A stretch of 64,000 bases of DNA from Lethocerus indicus (GCA_019843655.1 JACDQD010000105.1:5394001-5458000), one strand, 5' to 3'. Shown: positions 35,654 to 49,919, counted from the first letter of the stretch. Translations and numbers: made by a program. The notes: generated by a model not told the origin, from the letters alone.

Positions 35654-38600
35654 GTCTCCAACTAATGGTTCGGGCCTTATTTCTGATATACTTGCTCTTA
35701 CTTAATCACAAAGCATCCCCCAAACCAAGAATGACCGTGGATCAAAAGATAATCATGTTTAACCACGCGCCTCCACCAGTCTTATTTAATATAATAATGC
35801 CATAAACCCGAGTAAAAGGGGGGAAGGACGGGTTGTATTAAAAAAAGAAGATTATTATTTTTCTATTTGTTTTTCGACACCGATCTCCGTCCGATCAGAT
35901 TGGGCCCTAAGTCAAGCGTTTAAAATTTCGAAGACTAACACCCTATTATAAAATGTTGATTAAAAGTAGATCAATGATTTAAAGTAACTAAACCAGCTTC
36001 ATAATAATACGTTTCATTGCAGTGCTTCAGTTACTCGCGGACACTGTAGGCGATACCGAATGTCTCCCCGAAACCAACATAAAACCGGCAAGGGAAAATT
36101 AGAAAAAATCGGGATAAATCCAAGTTCTATGATTATTCAATGGAAAGATTCGAGCTGGAATGCCGAACAACAGAAACCGTAGGCTCGGCGAACCGAAGAA
36201 AGTGAAAAACAAGTTTTCGGGCAGTAGTGCGGAGGCGTTTGACCCGTCCGTTTCGGGTGTCTGCCGACGGCGGGGAAGGTCCCAAGGCTTTTGCAGAAAA
36301 TTATGGCCATCTGTGAGAAGGCCAATCCCCCTTGTTTTTCCCTGGCCCGCACCCCTCTATCTCTCTTCCCCGATCGATCTCCCTCCGTTCAGCCTTTGAA
36401 TTTGAGTCCATTCCGACCCACTCGCCCCCTTCCTACAATATCACACGGATTTCACTCCGCCCAATAAATAAAGCCCGTTGGCGCTCCTGTTAAAAGGTTC
36501 GGCTTTTATCTCGATGTCAGATCTCATTGTAGCTCCTTTCGAAGGAGGGCCGGCGGAGGAACGTATTTCGTCGAAATCCCGGCGTAAAGCCCAATTAAAT
36601 CCCGACTGTACGGCCGACCGCCGGTTAACGACGCGTGGACGTCAGTCCCTTTCTTATGAGACGACCCCAATGCCCCATTACTGACCTTTCGAGTGGAGAG
36701 CCGTCATACTGACAATAAAAAGTTCTGTTGTACTTCGTTCGAATGGCTATCGGTTGTGGCGCGCGTCAAGAGACCAAAAGAAACCTACCTAAGGCCATCA
36801 TTCGTGCACATCTTTCTGTCACTGAACACCGGTTTCGTATTCTCGTCATTGTCTACGCAATTCCTACGAGTACTATACTGAGGGATGTGATGCTGGCACG
36901 GTACTATTCCGAACCGGCGGGATTGTCCTTATATTGTTTTCAAAGAAATCTCAAGGTGCGTTCAGTTAAACACTCTACTTATGTTGTAAGTATTTACGCT
37001 TTAAAGAAAGGAAGCATATCGGTATAGAACTCGTCTGACGACATACAGACAATATCGCTCCCAGAATGTTTATTAGTTTCGGCGAGTCTATGCCATCTTG
37101 ATTTTTCGATCTTTATGGCATTGGCCCAAACTCGGGATCTCCATACGAGATCCATTAAGCTGCACCGCCTTCACAATATCTGATCCGAGATCGCCAATAA
37201 GAATGCACGAAGTAACCACCTGTAACCGGATCCGTATAAATCAATATTCTCTCCCTCCATTCGGTGTCGTGAAACATTCGGCAGACAATAATGAAACTTA
37301 AAAAAGAAAAATAGACGGTTTGATTTATATCGCGTAAATAGATTCGTATTGATGGAGTGAAAGACAGGTTTATACAATCAACTACTGATTTAGATTCTGC
37401 AGAATACGAAAACATAGTAGTCGCTTGGAGAAATGACTACCTAATACTTTTTGCTTCATTCTCCTACCTCAGGGGAAATCATTCTCCGCCGTTAAATAAA
37501 AACTTCCTTCCTGTGTAAAAAACGGCTTCTTCTGTCTGTATATTTTGTATACTGAATTACTTTTCTCTTTTTAGGGGTACCGGCAGGAGCTAGGTCTAGC
37601 GAAAAGGTTGACTGTTGTCAAGGTTCGTTGACGGGGGAGCGGAGAATCAATGAATCGTTAAATCTAACTCAATTGAAAGCAAATGACGCGAGTCCGACGG
37701 ACATCGCCGCAACCGAGGCCCAATGCAACAATATGCAGACATGATGATTTATCGGATATAAAATGGCATTAACTAAAGTAGATCCAATAGAACCCGGACC
37801 AGGGACAATTTTTTCCCTAGGGACTGTCTCGTTAAAAGGTCAAGACGCGACAAGATAGTCGTTCAGAACGGGAAAAATGAATTACGATCTAGATTGATGG
37901 GACGGAAAATTATCTTAATTCTGCCCAGCTCTATCAGTTTTGAATGTCAATATCTATTCAATTTGCCAAATGATGACTAAAACCCTTTCCGGTGCACCCC
38001 GAAACCTAATCATCCACGAACGTCCTAATAGGGAAAATGAGTGCGAGTTATGCAATTTTGTCCTATGACTTTTTGCGAAAGGCCCATAAATAATGTATTA
38101 TTGGTACTGTAATTAATTAACTGGTTTCCATATACTTCCCTTAGCACGCTATTTTACTACTATTCGATACTGTGTGTAATGTCTTCATATTTTATAGAAT
38201 AGGCGATTTAATAAAATTATCATTGGCTATCGAATTCAATTAATCAAATTTAGGAACTAATACGATTTGTCTTAAATATCGCTATAAATACACGTCATTA
38301 AAGTTAACGACAATTTAACACATTCCAATAATAAGGCGTACGTTTCATTTTGACAAGCTTCATCGACAAGTCAATTAAAAGTGTAACCTTGGGGCAGGCG
38401 GGCAACACGATCGGCAGCCATCGATCAAACTGGCGATGGATGAATCGCGCTAAAGGGGAATAAAAAGTAAATAAATAAATAAATATCGGAGGCGAAAACT
38501 CGTTTATCGCCTTTTTGACGAGATACCGCCCGCCGAGAGGAGTGTCGAATAAATCCGTCACTTTTTCAAAGGGAGCAGTAATAACAGTAATAGTCTCCGG

Positions 38601-41600
38601 CCCGCCAGTAATAATATGCAAATACGCGGCGCGGTTTGCTTTCCTTTTTTTTATCGGTTATTGAATAAATAACTAAGGAACACAAATGAGTTTGCCTGGA
38701 AGGTGAACTGAGGGACACGGGATGACCAAGCGATACGTAAGGGACGACCGACGCCGAACCTAATCTAATGGAAATGCAGTTGGAGGCATCGAAAAATGTA
38801 TCTTCCTCTGTCTTCAAGACGGAAGAGAACGTTGAAAACATTTGTGGGCAGATTCTCTCAGATTTGGAATCGGATCAACCGACCATCGTGGGTTATTTTC
38901 ATCCCCCTGGAACGTACTGTATGAGAGAAAAGAAACTGAATATCCCTCCTATATTCCATATTATTGAGGGTTTATTTCTAATAATTACCGACAAAATAGA
39001 ATATTAAAATGAAAAAATAAATTTGCCCCCGAAAATAATTTCGAGATCGAAACAGAAAGTGACTAAATGTGGACCCTGTTCGTTAGCTACAGTCGGTCTT
39101 CCTTCCGCATACAAGCGTTTAAATGTTATGAAATTTTTAATGCTTAAAAAAATATTAATGGTATCGTCACCACGCCTAACCTTGAACCCTGTTATCGAGC
39201 ATTCAAACAAGGATCGTTTTTCGTAGGAAATGATGAATTACGTAACTCGTCAGTTTTTCCCTTTCGAATATTTTTTCCTCTCCCCACTCTCTCACATTCT
39301 CGGTCTCTCTCTCTCTTCGTTCGTCGACGTCTTCTTCAAAGTGCCAACACCGATAACACAACTCCACCCGACAATAAGAAAGGTACACAGAATTTATCTC
39401 CACAACCCCCTTATCTAATAAGTGTGACTGTTTGAATTGCAGTCTCGTATTCAAGGTTAAGGGGCCATCGAAAAGGAAAAGGATTTACATTTTTTTTTAG
39501 TTTCGTCCACGTAAACAAGTGGTAATGCGGATACAACCAATACCAAGATATCCCTGTAACCATGACACTATATATTCAGTAATATACTATACTCAGTAAT
39601 TAGGGAAGGTGAAATATATAGGGAGGGTTGTGTTTATCCATATCCTAGTTGTGAATAGCTTCAAAGTGATGTTTCTTCTGCAATTGACAATAACATATAA
39701 GTCCAAACAGAATATATTGTATACTAAAAGTTAAAGGAATATAATGATGCGGGGGTGGATAAAGGAATTGCACAACGAGGGGAGAAGACAGGGTCGTGAC
39801 CGATATCGTTTGTTATCAACAGCCGTTATCAGTGAGTTGCGTACCCTTCCGGACAACCTTGAAATCCGATAACTGCTTTATACATTGCCAATTGAGCAAT
39901 TATACAATGAGGTAATTGCCCTCTACACTTGAGAAAATCCAATGATACGAAAAGTACGGTATCACAAAACAACGCAAATAACTCAAAATAAATAATTCCG
40001 AGAATGTATAATATACGTTTAATTTATTTCCTGAAATCCCGTTAATGTCTGAGTGATGGAAATGTAGTATTATAATCAATTATGGTATTGTTGGGCAGGT
40101 AAATCTCACAATTTACAACTCATATATTTTGAAATTAAATTCATTCTAACTATTATAAATTTTCTTTCTTAGAGCATTATTCTAAAGGCAATTGCACAGA
40201 ACTGTTAATGAAGGTTACAATTAGCTCCGAGATAGCAAGTTTCAGAAAATGGAAACATAAAAACAGGGTATTAAGAAACCAAGGGACAACTTCCAGTTGT
40301 CTAGTGGCAAAATCTACATTCGGTTCCGGAAATTTAGTGGACCAGCCAGTTACCGCTCTGGGTTAGTGTGCCGTAGCCCAAATTCCTTCATCCCGATTAT
40401 CAAAGAAATAATCATCCGACAACACCTGCAAGTTATAAAACTTCATTTCGCTCTTTTAAGTACACTGTGACTCAAGTACACTTTTGTACCAGATTGAATT
40501 GTATTTAATGTACTGACTATTGATTTCTATTTGTAATTAACTAATAAAAAATTTAAATATTTTTTAAAATTAAGAATTTGTATTTCCAATTACTACTTTA
40601 TTTACAAGCATCACTTCAGTATGCGTAAAAAAATTTCAAGTTAATGTATTAAATATTATTGTATGGGAAGGTGTCTGAAACAACCGGAACGACTTTCATA
40701 ACAAAGACCAACTCGATAAGAGAGTCTAGATCCTTTCAAAATGGAAAGTCCTTCTGAATGAAAAGGCTGCAAAAAATAGTGGAACGAGGGAAAGCTCGAC
40801 GAAGTAAAGAATTACACCTGAATTTGCGACAATAACCCGTAATAAAGAGAGTGGAGGTATAAAGGTGAAAAATCACAAAAAAATAAAAGAGAAAGAACTA
40901 AGAAAAAATAGACGACCCAAGGCCAATCAATGGCTTTGAAGAAAACAGTTACGTAAACTTGACTGGAGCTTTTTTGAGTAATGCAACATGTCTAAACCGA
41001 GAGTCGACGGATTTTTCATTAACATTAATGCAAATTTTAACATATAATCATTCCCACCCAATCAAACTAAAAAATTAGATATGTCATTATATCTCATTTA
41101 TGATTTAATTATAGTTATCAAACACACTGAAGTAATATAACAAAAAATGGTGAATTAACGAATTTGACATTGATATAAGAATTCTGACAAATAATCAATT
41201 TCAAGTCTTTATACAAAAGTAATGTTGTAAAATATCTATCTGACATTAATATTGATCTGGAATTTTCCAGTTAGGAATGTTTCAACCAACATCTAAAAAA
41301 ATTGGACGTCGTTAGTATTATGAATAGATCACCTAAATTCTTATCAGTGTAGCGTTTTAAATCTTACCATTAATGGCAATCTTTCTTTTGGAATAAATTC
41401 ATTTCATAAACTTATATTACCTCAAGTTTTACAATATATTTTTATTCAATACATTATGAAGTATAATAAAGCATATTCTTCGCTTAGACGTAGGGTTTCC
41501 TCCTTCACATCAGATGCTAACCGTTAAGCCGATTAGTCCAATGAAACAATTGATTTAACAAGGCACTAAATCCGGAAATTTCGGTACCCTCCCCCGTTCA

Positions 41601-42840
41601 TTTATCCCAACGCCTCAGAAATACTTTTCTAGGAAAGCGGCCTCGTAGGAAACCGACGAGCGAGGAATTGACCGTTTCAAATTGGTCCTTTCCTCAATTG
41701 AAGCGACTCATCACTCACGGTTGCCGAATTGTCATTAGTTTGGCCGAAAAACTCATTCAGGGTCGAAGAAAGGCTGTGTCAAAGGTGGCCCACCAAACTA
41801 GCCCGTATTCCATGGCGGTGGGAAGGACATAACAGCTACGGTAACAAGTGTAATCAACTTTCCGACAAAATATTTAAACTGGAAATACTCGTGTTATATT
41901 TTTCCGCTGCGTACGTGTACAGTTACAACATTGCGGCGACTACCTCTCGGACTGTCAAACAGCCAGGACACCGGCAGGCGGCGAACATAAATTTCGAAAG
42001 TGCGATCTTATCCTAACCGGACGAATTTGGCGTCCCCGAGGAACGCGTTTGGCTAAGGCGTGCGCGATCGGTTGGAACAAAACCAATTCGGTAATGAAGC
42101 GCGATTGATGTGTGTTCGAGCCGGCAGATAGAGCGGGTGTACAAACTCCCGCCGAGTTGAGAACATCCAGGAATAACAAAAATTACAAATTACATTCTTC
42201 ATTATATAATTAATTATTTATGGACTCAACAAAACAGTAATGCGGGGCTGAGGGCAAACAATTATAATTAGACAAATATATAAAATAAATTGTTCTCTAT
42301 ATATAAGAAACCCTCCTCTTTAATAAAAGTATACGTTTGTGTTACAAAAGTAAACTGCTACTTATATTACATTTGTAAATTGAATACTTCCTCTTTACAA
42401 AAGGCACGAAAGGTTACAAATGCGTAATGGCGCAGAATAATTGTTTTCTTGTGTAATTTTTTAGGTGCATATGAAAAAATATAATGGACTATAAACAACA
42501 TTTATAAGGAGTTGGGATTGGCAAATGCTTCCCATAATTTAGGTAGTGTTAATCTCCACCGTTCGTATTAGGAATACTGGAGGACAAAACGGGCGTAGAA
42601 AGGGAGTGGAGAAGGCCCCGGTCTCTGTCCTTCAGGGCGCAGAACCAAATTGGGGAATTCTAGACATCCCCCCCACCACCACCCCCGAGCGAGGGGACGC
42701 CACCGCCCTCAGGAATTTAATAATTTACAATCCTTTATTTGATCACTCGTCCAAGGCCGACGAGTTCTCGATTTCGTGCAAGTGGCAACAACAAATGCAC
42801 CGGGGGGAAGCTGCTCCTTTGTCACTTGGATAAGCTAATG
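35654..42840. other. No gene recognised
   Basis: A GC-richer block at 36140-36660 carries open frames in several registers but no domain I recognise. A pyrimidine-rich stretch with a CT run lies at 39268-39337. A short AAAT repeat occurs near 38468-38485. From about 39990 to 41460 the sequence is very AT-rich and featureless. Confidence 0.5.
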
Positions 42841-42842
42841 GT

Positions 42843-42860
42843 GGGCGGGGGGAGGCGGGG
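42843..42860 (+). other. G-quadruplex motif
   Basis: GGG-C-GGGGGG-AGGC-GGGG lies in a short GC-rich patch. The six-G run can supply two of the four G tracts, so it meets the usual quadruplex rule. Confidence 0.5.
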
Positions 42861-43470
42861 AGGATTACATGCCGGTCGTGAATATTGAAAAACACGAATA
42901 ATTTTGAAACCGAACCGCCGAGGTGTCATACTAGACGGTTATCGGCGTTTCAATGTCAAAAATAGGCGCAGTCTCCAGTCACTCCGCAGCCTTATTCCTT
43001 TCGAAACCTGTTTTCAACACATCCTATGTAACGCTTTTGTGCCCACCGATATTTTTTGCTCTTGTCCAAACTATAATTTTAATTGCCATCTGTAATATAA
43101 GCGCGATAAGAACAAAAACGAGTAGCTTAATGACCCACGCCAGGTCGGTTAATATCGATTAAACATCGTTTATTTAGTATAATATTAAAAAAATAAAATA
43201 CAAATTCTAATTTAATAATGTATAATTAGATGAATAAAATATGTATGAAATGTCGACGTTCCGGGTGAAGTAATAAATGAATTACTTCATTTAACTGGCG
43301 AGCAAGATACTATTAAATTTTAAATGAGGTTACGAAATTAGTTTATTCGAAAGAAATACAAATTAACAATAAAATAGATCATATCGTCTACCTATTCGGA
43401 AGGAACTAATTTTGGACATTTAAGTCGAGCGCAAATAGCCGACCTATATAGGCGTTAAACACACGGGGGA

Positions 43471-43590
43471 ATCCTTCAGGCGTAACTCGGTGAAAGGAAC
43501 TTGAATTCAAAATATTCATCGTCCAAGGACGAAGACCTTGAGTGGAGAACTCGTTGAGAAATTATAAATGATCTTTCTGAGAATGAAAGG
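43471..43590 (+). repeat. Diverged direct repeat A, copy 1
   Basis: Bases 43471-43537 align without a gap to 48524-48590, with 53 of 67 identical by hand count. A second shared block, GAGAATGAAAGG, lies at 43579-43590 here and 48621-48632 there. Both copies have the same orientation and lie about 5.05 kb apart. On the minus strand both carry a short open frame with related translations (FKFLSPSYA here, LKFLSLGYA there). However, differences fall about equally in all three codon positions, and this copy has TGA where the other has AGA. That argues against protein selection and for a repeat family or a duplicated regulatory element. Confidence 0.7.
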
Positions 43591-46500
43591 TTTGGGAATC
43601 GTTTTACGAGCCCAGGAGCTCTTTCTTTAAACAGTAAATGGCTAAAGTTTCTGAAGGAATTCAAGCAGTAAGTGTTTAAATCGCCGAGGTGCATTTCTGT
43701 AATAATCTATAGTGAAGCGGGTATACACACATGCCGGGGTTTTAAATTTGGATGATATTCCTTTAGATATGAAATGGAGAAGCGCAGAAGGTTTCCAGAA
43801 TACAAGTTTATGTCCGCCAGCAAGGAACGGCTATATAGTATAAATCATAATAGAGTAACAAAATACACAATTGGAAAATTAATGCCACTTCTTCATACAA
43901 ATACCAACGAATGTCTAAGCAATGAAGTTATAATTTATTTTTGAACCGGTTCTATAATACACATGGGAGGATATTATATTGCTTTCGTGCCACCCTTTCA
44001 ATCAAATAGATGACCTTATAGTAGTTGGAATTACTCAAACTGAATATGAAATAAGCTGTTACGATTTCGACTGGCGATTCCCGTATAAGTGTCTTTTTTG
44101 ACTAATATAAATGTTTTAACTCAAGGCTGAATGTATTAAATTGTCCGCTAGCTTCTGCGAGACCGAACGTTCGAGTGCCCAGTAATATATGACAGAAGAC
44201 GATTACGTTCTTCGAACTATATATAAGCTAAGGAGATTAGAGTTTTGGAAATCTGCGGAACGTAACCAATTAAAATACAGAGTTTGTCCAAGGATATTCC
44301 GTTAATTTTCCCTTCTGGCCGACTACCCAATAATTAATTTCCGATAAATTATTAACCGAGGCCTACTTGGGCATCATTTCTATACGGTGGAGGCCCTGAA
44401 AACTTTACAATCGAGCCTAAAAAAAGCCTTCCTCCCAATTTTTAATTGAACGGTTGTTCGTATTCGTGCCTCGGAATCTCTCGATGAAATCCCACTCATT
44501 GTTTCCAATCCCACGATTAAAGGAGCAGGGAGAGAAGAAAAACGTCATCTATTATTGCCGGAGGTCACGCGATATGCAAGTCCCAAGTTATGTACACACG
44601 GACTTCACCTTAAGAAAGAAGACTTTGTTAACAATTCAGGAGGAGGATTAGAAAGAAGATGTATGAGACTTTTGCCTTTCGCCGATATTTCGGCATTATA
44701 GTGTGTACAAACTAGAATGCGTCAGTCTCATTCAACTCCATTATTACCGCCTATTCAAACATTTATATTTGCACCATTAAAATACTTCATGCTTGACTTT
44801 CAATGATTATTAATTGAGCTTACTGGTGTGCGAAAGAAGAGAAGAGGGATGTCCACTGGAGGATGGCTGGCGTGTTACTGATAACAGAAAGAAGGACGGC
44901 TAGCTCACCTGGCGGGTTGTCACCGAACCAATCGCTACCAATTTCGGACAACAGCTGTTCCGAACAATCAGCTGAGACGAAATAAACTGCAACGGGAGAC
45001 GCGCCACCGAAAATGAGGCCAGCAATAGTAGGGAGACCGCCCCACTGATAAGAGGCACAATCTTCGAGAGATAGCGACAACCTCTACAATTATAGCCTAA
45101 AATCATTTACCGCACTTATAACTAAGCGGCGATTGCAATATTAAATGAAGAAATATAAACAATTACCAATCTGACCGTGTAGATTAAGTCAACATATTAC
45201 CGGTGAACCCACTTTAAACCAGAACTAAATAGAAAATTGGACGTCTCGTAAACAGCCAATTTTATGGACAAAACGCTCGGGCAAAATGAGGAAGATTACA
45301 GGATCTTGGACGCGATTTCCATCTAAATCGAAGTATCCGTACGGCTTTTATGACTGGAAATAGATAGAGCTGGTTTCGGAATCCTCATATTAATGGTTCC
45401 TGAGTTATAGCGCCAGCTAGGAAACCAGAATGAATAGAATGTTCTTACGTACTAAACGCAAAAAGTATTGCTTATTAAAGTGTATAATCCAGGATGATAA
45501 ACATATTCCAAATTCTTTTCTCAGCTTAATTTAACAGCGAAATTATGTACACATCGGAAACCACTAATAAGATTAGGAGAAGAATGCTGCACTATCGGAA
45601 CTAGATATTTAGTACGTTTTCAATAGATAATTAAAACATTAAATTTGTACCTCGTTTGCACGAGGCAACGGATAAAGTTCTTCAAATTTTTGGTTATAGG
45701 TGCTGAGACAATTGAGTGGAAAAAATATTTGTAGGTTATATAATCATAAATATATATGTATATAGGTTAAATTTAGGTATATTTAGGTTAGATCTGTTTA
45801 CCAAATGTATGCCGAATTTTACAAGCCCAAACTCAGGATAGGAGGAAGAGTGTTTTGGTAGGGAGGGTAAGCGGCGTTTGCCGGCTGGCCGGCTCCGGCC
45901 CAGACACGCTCCAATGACCAATGACGCTTTGACATACTTACAACACTGTCTCGTTTCGTGACGCTTTACTGTTCCCAACGGGCCTCCCACTCTCCAAATA
46001 CATATTTTACATAAGTGTATACATTTTTATTTAAAAACAATTACTCGAAATTAATTTTTAATCGATTCATCACCAGATAAGATCAACCACACTAGAACGG
46101 ACAGTAGTTATATTCTGGGATGTTGATGTTAAATTTGCGGTTTTGACAGCATATCGTGGAAAGCGCTAGTGTTACCAAGCAATGACAATTATGAATGATG
46201 AGAGTTATCCTAGAAACAAATTTGGTCCGATTACGACAGTCCATCATAGTAGAATTAACGTAACTATGGTTCAATATGCAAATCGTTACGCAGCGTGAGA
46301 AAGATACTGAAACTGTGAAGAGTCATGTTGTAGTACACCATCCAAGGTTAATCACTCAGTTTGGATATAGGAAACGCAGAAGGACATCGGTATCGATGCT
46401 AGTAGCGTGATTTCATTAGGTTAAAATTTAACACACGTAGCGATAACGTTTCCTCTATAAATAAGCTTACAGATGGAACTACTTAAGATATTTAAGTAAT

Positions 46501-46600
46501 ACTTTATGAAGAACTCACGAAAGGAAAATGAAATAATTTAATATAGGGTTCTACAAAGCGAATTGAAAGATTGATGAATTTAAAAGAATTCGAGACAAAA
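43591..46600. other. No gene recognised
   Basis: AT-rich with a GC-moderate patch at 44820-45080. Near 45763-45795 the word TTTAGGT recurs at roughly 11-base spacing, but this is not a telomeric array. GC-rich self-complementary CCGGCTGGCCGGCTCCGG lies near 45880-45900. Confidence 0.5.
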
Positions 46601-46617
46601 GTTCATGTTTCTTCTAC

Positions 46618-46775
46618 CTGGTTATTTTGAACGGGCCTACGAGAAGAGAAGTGAGAATCCTTGAAGGTTTTTCGCCGCAGGATAATGGCAAAGGAGAAGG
46701 CGTGCGGTTTCCGCCTTCGAACCAAACTCAGTGTCTCTACGTACCTGTAACACAGAAACAAAACTTTCCTTCAAT
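46618..46775 (-). other. Third ratchet-like site with 127-nt open segment
   Basis: On the minus strand TTTCTGTGTTACAG joins directly to GTACGTAG (junction between 46745 and 46744). This resembles a recursive splice site, though the pyrimidine tract is interrupted by purines. The next good donor, AACCAG followed by GTAGAA, lies 127 nt downstream at 46617, and one frame is open across the whole 127 nt (42 codons). Inside it a strong acceptor-like run (CTCACTTCTCTTCTCGTAG) would define a 19-nt microexon at 46618-46636. These readings exclude each other. I recognise no protein. An open frame of this length is not rare by chance. Confidence 0.3.
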
Positions 46776-48523
46776 TCATTTATAGTAATATAACCACTAA
46801 TAGTAATGTAAATATTATTTAATTGTAGTCGAAAGTAAAAATATATAAAAAGAAAATGGAGTAGTCTCAGTTCTAGTCGAACCGCTAGGTTGGAGCATGT
46901 CTAAGAACCGAAGGTTTTAAAGCGTTAAATTTAATTTGTATCATCAAAACTGTCCTCCCGCGAAAACAATATTTAATAATTAGAATTTGAAACACTACGT
47001 TATGGTCTTTATCGACTTGAATAGATGTCTAGTAGATATCTAATAGATAAATTGCTGAGATATGAGAGTCAAATGTGCGGGGACACTCTGAAATATTCCA
47101 TCGTCTCCCCCGCGTAAGGGATGCATCGCGCGCACGTAATATTGCCCGCCTAGTTAAGAATGTTGTCCTATTTAAAAAACAAAATATATTTCATAAATCA
47201 ATCTCACGAACGTCATAAATATAGTAATACCCAGTAACTTACAACTAATAATGAATGATTAACGACAGGTTAGTACGGCAGACATAAGTCAAATCAGTCA
47301 CAAATAAGTCAAAACTTTGAGGACAATAATTTTCAATTGTCCACACAATTTTAAAACTGAAGCTTTATGCGACGCTTTTGTGCGACCTGTTCATTCGCTC
47401 TCCTGTTGAACTTAGAGCGGACCGAGTGGAATCGACAGCAACACCGAATGCCGGTTGATAAGGGTAAGTTAAACACATGGGAGTGTTATCTATCGACCTA
47501 GGCCACACGTCACACATCAGACAGTCAACTTCCGCCCGCCCCCGCGCCCAATCACAATACGGTTCAGAGATAATCGTGTCACGAGGAGACGAATTCTTCA
47601 AGACACGTCAAAACCCATGTTTCAACGTCTAAAGGTATATCCATTAAAAATAACACTATGTTCGTATTTAAATTTGCAATTGAAAGTAAAGTGCGCCAGT
47701 GGTCAAATAGGAACGACCTTTACATTATCTCCGAGATGTATGCTAGCAATTCTCATCAATACACATTTGGGAATAACATAGAGTTGATCTAAGATATGAT
47801 TGAGATCCCTCGACAGGTTTCATTCCCTAGCCCTCTTTTTGGTAAACGTACAGCTTTTGTTCATTACTTTCCCTTAGTACGAGAGATTGCAGTTATATAT
47901 ATGTATATGTAGTTATAAATTTTGACCATATACATTCAAATAAACAGAAATGAAAGAATGCAACACGGATTCCCTAATGAATATAACAAGTATCGTTGTT
48001 AAATGTTTATCATACTGGCCCAGATGTGCAGGCATAATTATGTTATTTTTATGTCAATGAATATAAAATTTGTTGTCTTATTTGTAAAATAACTGGAAAG
48101 AAATAATGGATACGATAGCGCAATTTTCCTTAGTAACAGCGCGCCAGGCAATACTCGTAAATTCCAATCGTTTCTTTCTCGCATTACTCTTTGACTATCC
48201 ACTTCATCGGCCGGTCAATTTGCACAGAATTAGCTTCCTAATAACGAGGGTGCAATTTCGACGGTGTTAAGATTTAAAGCAGTATTACTTTTATTCAATC
48301 GAAGAACCCCTTTTTTTACATAATCATCTGTGAAACCCAGTGTGACTGCAATATTACGGGAATACGGTCGTAAGTTAGAAGCGCGTTACGACGCTCTGGA
48401 CGGGGCAGTGATTTGCATAAAAACATCACGCAGAAAAAGGCTAAACGGTTGGCTTTTACTTTAAGGATGGCCATTTTAAGAGAATTGGACGGGAAATTTT
48501 AGCGCTATAGCCGCACGGAGTGT
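46776..48523. other. No gene recognised
   Basis: AT-rich throughout, with a GC-moderate patch at 47370-47560 whose open frame has no known domain. No repeats of note. Confidence 0.55.
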
Positions 48524-48632
48524 ATCCTTCTGGCGTATCCCAGTGAAAGGAATTTTAAGCCGAAATATGCATCGTTCAAGGGCGAGGACAGCGCTTTTGA
48601 AAAATTAGTAATGAACTTCCGAGAATGAAAGG
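48524..48632 (+). repeat. Diverged direct repeat A, copy 2
   Basis: This copy matches 43471-43590 (79% over 67 gap-free bases plus the block GAGAATGAAAGG). Between the two blocks it is about 11 bases shorter. Its minus-strand frame continues past the point where copy 1 has a stop. No terminal repeats or target duplications are visible, so the boundaries are uncertain. Weak similarity may extend a few tens of bases on both sides. Confidence 0.7.
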
Positions 48633-49872
48633 GTCGAGGATATTTATTTGGAATCTTTTTTCCACTATGAGCTCCGAACTTAGCACAATCTGCGAAATTA
48701 TGCAAGTGCGACTTGAGATGGGTGTCAGACTATTAACCAGATTCGATAATACATTAATGTAGCGTTTAGGGTTTTGGAGGCTGGGTAGCCGACACGTTAA
48801 TGTCCACTCGCGTAAAGAGAAAGTTGGCTTCGTTCGAGTAAGCTTTTTGGATCAAGACATCGATATACACCATCTTAAATAACTGAAATCCGTCCTTGTT
48901 GTAGACATCATTACACACTATTGAAAGTCTATTTTTAATCTGAAAAAGGCGTTTAATGGCGGGCCCATTTCACATGCCAATAGCGAGGAAGTGATTGGCC
49001 GGCTACAGAGTTCGACCTTCCTCATCTCGGATCCGCCCTGGATTTACCCACCGCATCTATTGGATCTATTCATATCCCCGTTTCCGAGGAAACTATGGTT
49101 TCACTTTCCATGGAAGCGACGGAGCGACTGATTAATAATTATGATTCGGTTCCACGAAGACGTTGTCGCCCGTCTGACATAAAGGATGTTAGGCTCATTA
49201 CTCAGAAAAAGGCTGGAACCACCAGGTGTCGGTTAATGTATACAATCGAATAATTAGTAACCTATCGAGACTTGAATACGATCTCCATGTCATCTACTAT
49301 GTTTTTTGACATGCTCAAACCGTAAATGCTTGTCCCAAAGTAATCCGCGCTAGAAAAAGTCTAGAAAGTAATGTTAACACTTGTCAAATTCACAAAAGGT
49401 TTTTCCGATTAAACGGAGGTCAATCCAAATAAGTAAAAAGCAATGAAATGGCAGCAAACAAGCTTTTGTATAATTTGCTAAAGTACATGACTCAAGGGAA
49501 ATAATTACAGAAAAATTGTTTAATTGAGACGAATAGATAAACAGGTTTTGCAGCATATGTTTAACTAAAGTCGCCCAAGGCCCCTTTGTTCACGTACAAT
49601 CCTGACAGGATTTCTAAAGTCGGTGTAATATATGTTCCAGCCAACGAAAATCTAGGAGTCAAATTAAAAATGTCGAATAATTAAACTCGATTGAACGATT
49701 AAATATGAGAACATTCGAGGGAAATTCGTGATTCACGACTTTCAAAGTAATTATTTAAGCAGAGTTCTTGTATTTATTCTGTGTAACAGTAAAAGTACGG
49801 GCTTGAACCGCGGCCTCCTGCCGATTAATCAACTTAATGCCTCGTATAATTAGTAATAAGCGGTCCCTTCAA
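48633..49872. other. No gene recognised
   Basis: AT-rich with a GC-moderate patch at 48950-49110. No open frame, repeat or RNA signature that I can support. Confidence 0.55.
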
Positions 49873-49892
49873 GGGGGTAGGGGTGGGATGGG
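49873..49892 (+). other. Canonical G-quadruplex motif
   Basis: Four G runs with very short loops (GGGGG-TA-GGGG-T-GGG-AT-GGG) satisfy the strictest quadruplex rule. It lies just upstream of copy 1 of repeat B. The matching place before copy 2 has only GGAGGGGGG. Confidence 0.8.
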
Positions 49893-49919
49893 AGGTATTC
49901 GCAATCATGTTTTAATGCT

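Noticed and set aside
45763..45795. TTAGG-type insect telomere repeat
   Set aside because: Only three spaced TTTAGGT/TAGGTTA words, not a tandem TTAGG array.
13060..47510. Recurring GACCTAGGCC-like words at about 13057, 15188, 16957 and 47495
   Set aside because: Matches of about 13 bases between pairs of sites are expected many times by chance in 64 kb, and the flanks do not align convincingly.
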